A stretch of DNA of 41,619 bases from Pseudomonadota bacterium (GTDB lineage Bacteria > Pseudomonadota > Gammaproteobacteria > GCA-001735895): the NCBI GenBank assembly GCA_022563685.1, contig JADFMY010000009.1, positions 1 to 41,619 on the forward strand. The letters run 5' to 3'. A program made the translations under genes and the position numbers. Shown here piece by piece: positions 36,541-41,619 of this stretch. The number at the start of each line of letters is the position of its first letter. The first letter of the stretch is position 1. The notes beneath the pieces were generated by a model. It did no database searches. It was given only the letters and a program-made list of their open reading frames with translations, and was not told the origin of the DNA.

Positions 36541-37889
36541 GCGTGATCAACAGTGTTCTGAAAGACCTGGAAAGTCGGTCCAGTCAGTTTACCCCGATTG
36601 AGATCGCCGCGGTCGAAAACCTGACCGAGCGGAAACCAAAACAAACTGTTTCTTACGCCATCGCCCTGTTATCGATATTATTGCTCGCAGGCCTGGCGTT
36701 CGGCTTTTACCTGTTTCAACAGGGTAGGGTTGTGGCGAATAACCAGAGCGAGCCGGCTTCGATGACCCCTGCACCGGTTACGCAGCAGATTCAGCTACCC
36801 GTTGAGCCTGCGTTGCCAGCCAATCAGATTATCGATTTGCAAATCCGCGAGTCAATCGATGACATGACCCTGGAATTTTCCCTGCGTGAAAAAGTCGTTT
36901 CCTACCTGAAAGAGCGCACCGAACACAGTTTCGTGTACCACCTCAAGAATATTCAGAGTGAAATTGTTGCACCCGTAATCAGTCAAAACCGCTGGATCGA
37001 GAAATTATCGCTGTTGGCTCGTGACGAAGGTGTAGACATCAGCTTTCGTACCGTCACCGGCGTGCTGGTGGAGACGCGGCAGAATTCCGAGGATGGAACA
37101 CAAGTTTGGTCGATCAAGTTGAAAAAAGTGGCCAGACCAGTTGAAGTGGTGAAGCAGGTCGAAGTACCAGTCCGGGCGGCAGTAGAAGCTCCAAAGGGGG
37201 ATAGTAAAACAACCAAAGTCGTTGAAATGATTGAGCAGAAAATCGAAGCACCCGCCGAAGCACCCGCCGAAGTGGCGGTTGAAACAAAAGTGGTGAAACT
37301 CGATATCAAATCATCGCAGAAAAAGCTGAGTTCGGGAGAGCAGTTGCAAAAAGCCTGGGTATCTATCAAAAACCGGCGTTGGAATGAAGCTGAAACAGTG
37401 TTGCTGGGATTGATCGAAGGGCCCCAGGATCTGGCCGCTCGAACTCGATTACTGAGCATTTATCTTCAACGGCAACAGGCCGGGCGTTTTTCTACGCTGG
37501 TACGCGAATCGATCGATCGCTATCCGCAACAGGCATTGTTCAAAACCGAATACGCCAGGTCACTATTTCAACTCAAGGGCTATGCCGAAGTAATCGAGTT
37601 ACTTCGTGCGGAACGAGATGCAAACGCAACTCAACTGGCATTACTTGCGGCGAGTCACCAACGGCTCGATCAACACCAGCAGGCGCTCGATTATTATCAA
37701 CAGTCCCTGAATAAAGACGCTCGCCAGTCAAAAAACTGGATTGGCCTGGGAATTTCGCAGGAACAAACTGCACAGTTTGAAGACGCTCGGCGCTCCTACG
37801 CTACCGCGGCAAAGATCGGTAAGCTAAATACCCGGTTGCAGGCCTTCGTCGAGGAGAGAATGGAACAGCTCGCCGCGGTGGTTAACTGA
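36537..37889 (+). CDS. mshN: MSHA biogenesis protein MshN (TPR)
   Basis: A 450-residue bitopic protein. The conserved N-terminus MSVINSVLKDLESRSSQF is followed by one membrane helix (about 36-58, SYAIALLSILLLAGLAFGFYLF), a secretin/STN-like stretch (about 95-200, VVSYLKERTEHSFVYHLKN), a Lys/Glu/Ala-rich linker with a duplicated APAE unit, and TPR repeats from about 275 to the end (LQKAWVSIKNRRWNEAETVLLGLIEG, ALDYYQQSLNKDARQSKNWIGLG). The precise role in assembly is unresolved in the family. The stop overlaps the mshE ATG by one base. Confidence 0.9.
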   Translation: MSVINSVLKDLESRSSQFTPIEIAAVENLTERKPKQTVSYAIALLSILLLAGLAFGFYLFQQGRVVANNQSEPASMTPAPVTQQIQLPVEPALPANQIIDLQIRESIDDMTLEFSLREKVVSYLKERTEHSFVYHLKNIQSEIVAPVISQNRWIEKLSLLARDEGVDISFRTVTGVLVETRQNSEDGTQVWSIKLKKVARPVEVVKQVEVPVRAAVEAPKGDSKTTKVVEMIEQKIEAPAEAPAEVAVETKVVKLDIKSSQKKLSSGEQLQKAWVSIKNRRWNEAETVLLGLIEGPQDLAARTRLLSIYLQRQQAGRFSTLVRESIDRYPQQALFKTEYARSLFQLKGYAEVIELLRAERDANATQLALLAASHQRLDQHQQALDYYQQSLNKDARQSKNWIGLGISQEQTAQFEDARRSYATAAKIGKLNTRLQAFVEERMEQLAAVVN

Positions 37890-39631
37890 TGGCATTCGCC
37901 AAGAAAATCCGCCTTGGCGACCTGCTGGTCGAAAAAAACCTGATCACCGAGGATCAATTGCAACTGGCATTGACCGAACAGAAAAAACTGGGGCGAAAAC
38001 TGGGAGGCACACTGATCGAACTCGGAATGATCGACGAAGACAGCCTGCTCAATCTATTATCCGCGCAACTCGGCATTCCGCTTATCGATCTGCATAATTA
38101 TAACTATAGCGATGAGGTCGCAAAATTGTTGCCGGAGGTCGTAGCGCGTCGTTATAGAGCAATCGTACTCGATGATCGCGGCAGCGATTACCTGGTCGGG
38201 ATGGCCGACCCGACCGATATTTATGCCCTCGACGAGATTCGGGATAAGTTAAACAAGCCGGTGAGCCAGGCGATCGTGCGCGAGTCCGAGTTATTGGTAA
38301 ATTTCGACATGGTTTATCGCCGTACCGAAGAGATCAGCGCGCTCGCGGAGGAACTCGGCCAGGATCTGTCGGACAGTGCCATCAATCTCGACGAACTTTT
38401 GCAGACCGGGATGACCGATGCACCGGTGGCAAAACTACTGCAATCGATCTTCGAAGACGCAGTGCAGGTCAATGCATCGGATATACATATAGAACCCGAT
38501 CGGCACGTGATCCGCGTGCGCCAGCGCATCGATGGCGTGTTGTACGAACAGGTGATGAAAGAGACCCAGATCGCACCAGCAGTGGCTGTGCGTCTCAAGT
38601 TGATGGCGGGCCTGAATATCTCGGAAAAACGGCTTCCTCAGGATGGTCGTTTCAGCATGATTGTTAAAAACCGCGACATCGATGTGCGGCTCTCGACCAT
38701 GCCGGTGCAGTACGGTGAATCGGTGGTGATGCGTTTACTCGACCAGACCAGGGGCGCCCTCGATATTGCTAAGCTCGGTATGCCGCCGGACCTGTTACGC
38801 CGATTCCGCAGGAATTTTCATCTGCCAAATGGCATGATCCTGGTGACCGGGCCTACCGGTAGCGGTAAAACCACCTCGTTATACGCGGCGCTGAAGGAGC
38901 TCAACCGGCCCGAATTCAAAATAATTACCGTCGAAGATCCGGTGGAATACCGCCTCGAACGGATTAACCAGGTTCAGGTGAATCCGAAAATCGGGTTGAA
39001 CTTCGCCCATGTATTAAGAACTGCATTACGCCAGGACCCCGACATCATCATGGTTGGCGAGATGCGTGACGCCGAAACCGTCGAAATCGGTGTAGCCGCG
39101 GCGATGACCGGCCACCTGGTATTGTCCACCCTGCACACCAACGACACGGTTTCTACCGCGACACGGCTGATGGACATGGGGGTTGAAGGTTACCTGTTGG
39201 CGACTACGCTGCGCACAATCATCGCGCAACGCCTGGTGCGAAAAATCTGCCGTAGCTGTGTTGAAGACTACAGGCCGGATAGTTTCGAAACCGGCTGGCT
39301 GCAGGATATCCTGAATATAGAGGTCAGCCAGCATCATTATAAAACAGGCCGGGGTTGCAACCATTGCGGCAACACCGGCTATCACGGGCGCATGGGCGTT
39401 TTCGAATTGCTCGATATGAATAGCGAGTTGGCCGAAGCGCTACGCAATAATGACTCGCAGGGATTTGTCGAGGCGGCGCTCAAAGCACCCGGATACGAAC
39501 CATTGATCAGCGTTGCCCACCATCATGCGAGCAACGGTTTAACCACGATCGAAGAAATGCTGCGCCTCGCGGGGCAGGTGAAGGACGAGGTACTGGATGA
39601 ACCACTGTCCCTGGATAGCGCGGCGGGTTAA
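37889..39631 (+). CDS. mshE: MSHA pilus extension ATPase MshE (c-di-GMP-binding)
   Basis: Hexameric GspE/PilB-family ATPase that powers pilin extrusion, 580 residues. The N-terminal MshEN domain has two 24-residue c-di-GMP-binding motifs of the form (R/K)LGxxLxx...LxxxLxxQ, at residues 8-31 and 37-60, so pilus extension is probably controlled by c-di-GMP. The catalytic part shows the Asp box, Walker A GPTGSGKTTS at about residue 321, Walker B DPDIIMVGEMRD and the His box TGHLVLSTLHTNDT. The zinc site is CRSC with CNHCG near 455-495. It lies two bases before mshG. Confidence 0.96.
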   Translation: MAFAKKIRLGDLLVEKNLITEDQLQLALTEQKKLGRKLGGTLIELGMIDEDSLLNLLSAQLGIPLIDLHNYNYSDEVAKLLPEVVARRYRAIVLDDRGSDYLVGMADPTDIYALDEIRDKLNKPVSQAIVRESELLVNFDMVYRRTEEISALAEELGQDLSDSAINLDELLQTGMTDAPVAKLLQSIFEDAVQVNASDIHIEPDRHVIRVRQRIDGVLYEQVMKETQIAPAVAVRLKLMAGLNISEKRLPQDGRFSMIVKNRDIDVRLSTMPVQYGESVVMRLLDQTRGALDIAKLGMPPDLLRRFRRNFHLPNGMILVTGPTGSGKTTSLYAALKELNRPEFKIITVEDPVEYRLERINQVQVNPKIGLNFAHVLRTALRQDPDIIMVGEMRDAETVEIGVAAAMTGHLVLSTLHTNDTVSTATRLMDMGVEGYLLATTLRTIIAQRLVRKICRSCVEDYRPDSFETGWLQDILNIEVSQHHYKTGRGCNHCGNTGYHGRMGVFELLDMNSELAEALRNNDSQGFVEAALKAPGYEPLISVAHHHASNGLTTIEEMLRLAGQVKDEVLDEPLSLDSAAG

Positions 39632-39633
39632 GT

Positions 39634-40857
39634 ATGCCAAATTTTGCCTACAGGGGTCGCGGTAGCCATGGCGAGTTGATCGACGGCGAGCTAGAAGGCG
39701 CCAACAGCTCTGCCGTGGCGAGCCTGTTGATGGACCGCGGTATCACACCGATTACCATCGAGGAGAAAAAAGCCCGGGTCGATATTATCGATGCACTGAA
39801 TGAAAGATTCGACCTGTATAAAGTCAGCGTCGAAGAACTATTGATGTTTACGCGCCAGATGAGCGCGTTGATCAAGGCGGGTATACCGATCACGCGCGCG
39901 ATTGCAGGCATCCAGGAGTCAATCGAGAATCCATTATTGATCAAAGCGCTGCGCGATATTCAGGAACAGCTCGAATCGGGCCGTAGCCTGTCGATATCCT
40001 GCGCCAGGCACCCGAAGGTATTTTCCAATATTTATATCAGTATGATCCAGGTCGGTGAAAATACCGGTAAGCTCGAAGAGAGTTTCGCGCTAATGTCTGA
40101 TTATATCGATCGCAATCGTCGAATCACCAATAATATCAAAACCGCGCTGCGCTACCCGACCACGGTGATCATTGCAGTCGGCATAGCGATGGTGATCGTC
40201 AACCTGTTCGTGATCCCAAAATTTGCCGCATTTTTCGAGGCCAATAACCTGGAGCTCCCCTGGCAAACGCTATTCCTGCTCAATACTTCGAGTTTCTTTG
40301 TGAATTACTGGGCCTATATGCTGGTATTGTTGGTGGGTGGCGCGGTCGCGTTCAAACGCTATATCAATACACCCGAGGGTAAATACAACTGGCACCGGAT
40401 TATTCTTAAGGCGCCGCTGGTGGGCGATATTCTGCACCGGGCGTTCATGGCCCGCTTCGCGCGCTCGTTTTCTATGGCCTACAGCGCCGGTGTGCCGATC
40501 GTTCAGGCCATGGGGGTGATTTCGCGCTCTATCGGCAATGAATTTATCTCCCGTCGCGTGAACGGCATGCGCGAAGGCATCGAACGCGGCGATTCACTGA
40601 CCCGCACCGCGTATCAAACCGAGATGTTTACCCCGGTAGTGATGCAAATGTTCGCGGTCGGCGAAGAATCGGGTAGTCTGGATGAAATGATGACCTTCAT
40701 CGCCGATTTTTACGAAGAAGAAGTCGACTACGATGTGAAAACCCTGTCCGATAAAATCGAGCCGCTCCTTTATGTGGCGATCGGTGTGATGGTGTTGATA
40801 TTGGCACTGGGCATCTTCGTACCGATGTGGGATCTGGCGCAACTCGCGAATCGATGA
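39634..40857 (+). CDS. mshG: MSHA inner-membrane platform protein MshG
   Basis: GspF/PilC-family platform protein onto which MshE docks, 407 residues. The domain is duplicated: a cytoplasmic half (about 50-165, FTRQMSALIKAGIPITRAIAG), membrane helices at about 170-190 and 225-245, a second cytoplasmic half (FARSFSMAYSAGVPIVQAMGVISRSIGNEF) and a C-terminal helix (LLYVAIGVMVLILALGIFVPMWDL). The stop overlaps the next start (ATGA). Confidence 0.96.
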   Translation: MPNFAYRGRGSHGELIDGELEGANSSAVASLLMDRGITPITIEEKKARVDIIDALNERFDLYKVSVEELLMFTRQMSALIKAGIPITRAIAGIQESIENPLLIKALRDIQEQLESGRSLSISCARHPKVFSNIYISMIQVGENTGKLEESFALMSDYIDRNRRITNNIKTALRYPTTVIIAVGIAMVIVNLFVIPKFAAFFEANNLELPWQTLFLLNTSSFFVNYWAYMLVLLVGGAVAFKRYINTPEGKYNWHRIILKAPLVGDILHRAFMARFARSFSMAYSAGVPIVQAMGVISRSIGNEFISRRVNGMREGIERGDSLTRTAYQTEMFTPVVMQMFAVGEESGSLDEMMTFIADFYEEEVDYDVKTLSDKIEPLLYVAIGVMVLILALGIFVPMWDLAQLANR

Positions 40858-41345
40858 GATACATCAGCTCTTACCCCGGGGCTTATACGTTCAGATTGAT
40901 CATGATTGTCATTATCATGAGCACTCTCATCGTGCTGTTTTTTAACTACACCGACCGAATTTCAATAGCAACCGAAAAGGCGTCGATCCAGCAAACCAAG
41001 AACGTGATCAATAGTTCGCTCGCGATCGTGTTTGCGACCTATGCGGTCAAGGGTGAACTGGAGCGCTTGAACGAACTCGACGGTGGGAATCCGTTCGTGC
41101 ATATGGCCGAATACAATATGGTGCCAGCTAACTATCAGGGTGTGATTAGAGCGAGGAACCTGGATGATTTAGCTCCAGGGTGGTATTACGACGAGTTGAG
41201 TGAAAAGGTTATCTATAAAACCTATTACGACGATCAGGTTTATTATTTTTCTCAGGTATTAGATTATAAAGATGTAAATGGGTCGGGTCGATATGAACCG
41301 GATATTGACGTGTACCAGATGTTAAATTTCCGGCTCTTCCCCTGA
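40854..41345 (+). CDS. MshF-like MSHA accessory membrane protein
   Basis: A 163-residue protein with one N-terminal membrane helix (about 12-30, FRLIMIVIIMSTLIVLFFNY), followed by a short coiled coil and a small periplasmic domain (AEYNMVPANYQGVIRARNLDDLAPGWYYDELSEKVIYKTYYDDQVYYF). Position directly after mshG (overlap ATGA), length and topology fit MshF, a poorly conserved member of this operon, but sequence recognition is weak. I start at the ATG at 40854; the frame is open nine codons further inside mshG. Confidence 0.75.
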   Translation: MRYISSYPGAYTFRLIMIVIIMSTLIVLFFNYTDRISIATEKASIQQTKNVINSSLAIVFATYAVKGELERLNELDGGNPFVHMAEYNMVPANYQGVIRARNLDDLAPGWYYDELSEKVIYKTYYDDQVYYFSQVLDYKDVNGSGRYEPDIDVYQMLNFRLFP

Positions 41346-41619
41346 TTGGGTGGGGTCGAATTCATTCGACCCTACAGGATGATCTAGCGAGTTAACTTTT
41401 GGGCAGTATTTTGTAGGTTGGGGTGAGCTATGCGAACCCCAACATAAACAAGATTCGGATAAAATAACAATCGTAGCTCGTCAATCGCATTGCTTTGTTG
41501 GGGTTCGTGCCTCTCGGCAACTGCTCCTGCGTCGCCTAAAAGCGCCTACTGTTGGTGCTCTAATAACACGCCCTGAGGTGGACCACCACCCCTATTTCAA
41601 GATTTAGCGGCAAATTGTA
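41346..41619. repeat. Non-coding end of the window with inverted repeats
   Basis: No gene is seen in these 274 bases. A 9-bp perfect hairpin (GGGTCGAAT/ATTCGACCC, 41353-41361 and 41364-41372) lies just after the mshF-like stop, without a T-run. Further on, GTTGGGGT (41417-41424) pairs with ACCCCAAC (41436-41443). The 12-base CGAACCCCAACA at 41433-41444 is inverted again at 41496-41507. These look like dispersed intergenic repeats. The MSHA pilin genes expected here lie beyond the edge, if present. Confidence 0.6.

Noticed and set aside
37245-37268. Duplicated 12-bp unit in mshN
   Set aside because: Two copies encoding EAPA in a low-complexity linker are unremarkable in a disordered spacer.
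41417-41507. Integron attC-like site
   Set aside because: The inverted CGAACCCCAACA arms do suggest a folded site, but no core GTTRRRY/RYYYAAC pair, no cassette ORF and no integrase are visible.
1-41619. CRISPR arrays, rRNA genes, phage genes or restriction systems
   Set aside because: I looked for regularly spaced repeats, rRNA-like segments and typical defence or phage proteins and saw none; the only tandem repeats are the short ones listed.

Overview
The window is a chromosomal segment of a gammaproteobacterium, most likely marine or aquatic. The evidence is the gene order (carA-carB-greA, yhbY/rlmE-ftsH-folP-glmM-tpiA-secG-tRNA-Leu(GAG)), fourteen-subunit-type complex I with separate nuoC and nuoD, the rhodanese-secB-gpsA-trmL block, and a long mannose-sensitive haemagglutinin (MSHA) type IV pilus operon. 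I cannot assign a genus from the sequence alone.

Layout. (1) 1-10104, minus strand: the nuo operon, nuoA to nuoL, with nuoL running off the left edge. The genes overlap or nearly touch, and a good sigma70-type promoter lies just before nuoA. (2) 10284-15818, minus: tRNA-Leu(GAG), secG, tpiA, glmM, folP, ftsH, then rlmE, with yhbY and a small membrane-protein gene divergent from rlmE. (3) 17199-22075, minus: greA, carB, carA. (4) 22110-25341: an irregular, accessory-looking stretch. It holds a structured repeat full of hairpins, a class II histone-deacetylase-like amidohydrolase, a creatinase/ectoine-hydrolase-like M24 protein with most metal ligands replaced, and a yibQ (divergent polysaccharide deacetylase) gene cut short next to them. 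(5) 25346-27996, minus: ctpA and envC, cell-envelope functions. (6) 28131-30437, plus: an ArsR-family regulator with the two cysteines of the persulfide sensors BigR/SqrR/YgaV, a membrane-anchored rhodanese, secB and gpsA. (7) 30526-30987, minus: trmL, whose stop codon is supplied by a 93-bp inverted-repeat element. (8) 31154-41345, plus: ten tightly coupled MSHA biogenesis genes, mshI to an mshF-like gene. The pilin genes would be expected to the right of the window. (9) 41346-41619: non-coding DNA with inverted repeats.

How the genes work together. The nuo genes build the proton-pumping NADH dehydrogenase. The ftsH/secG/secB/rlmE/yhbY/greA group serves protein quality control, export, ribosome maturation and transcription. 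CarAB, FolP, GlmM, TpiA and GpsA are central metabolism. The MSHA genes encode the inner-membrane assembly platform (MshI, a PilN-like protein, MshJ, MshG), the outer-membrane secretin (MshL with MshK and MshM), a TPR protein (MshN) and the extension ATPase MshE, whose N-terminus carries two c-di-GMP-binding MshEN motifs.

The most interesting points are places where repeats have changed genes. A palindrome-rich insert adds an in-frame N-terminal extension to mshK. The trmL C-terminus ends inside a MITE-like element. The ftsH tail contains a perfect 9-bp tandem repeat (KDS units). The mshM/mshN junction has been expanded into a 15-codon mini-ORF by 15-bp duplications. The M24-HDAC pair beside a truncated yibQ is the best candidate for an undescribed catabolic system, and the ArsR-rhodanese pair looks like a small sulfur-sensing unit.
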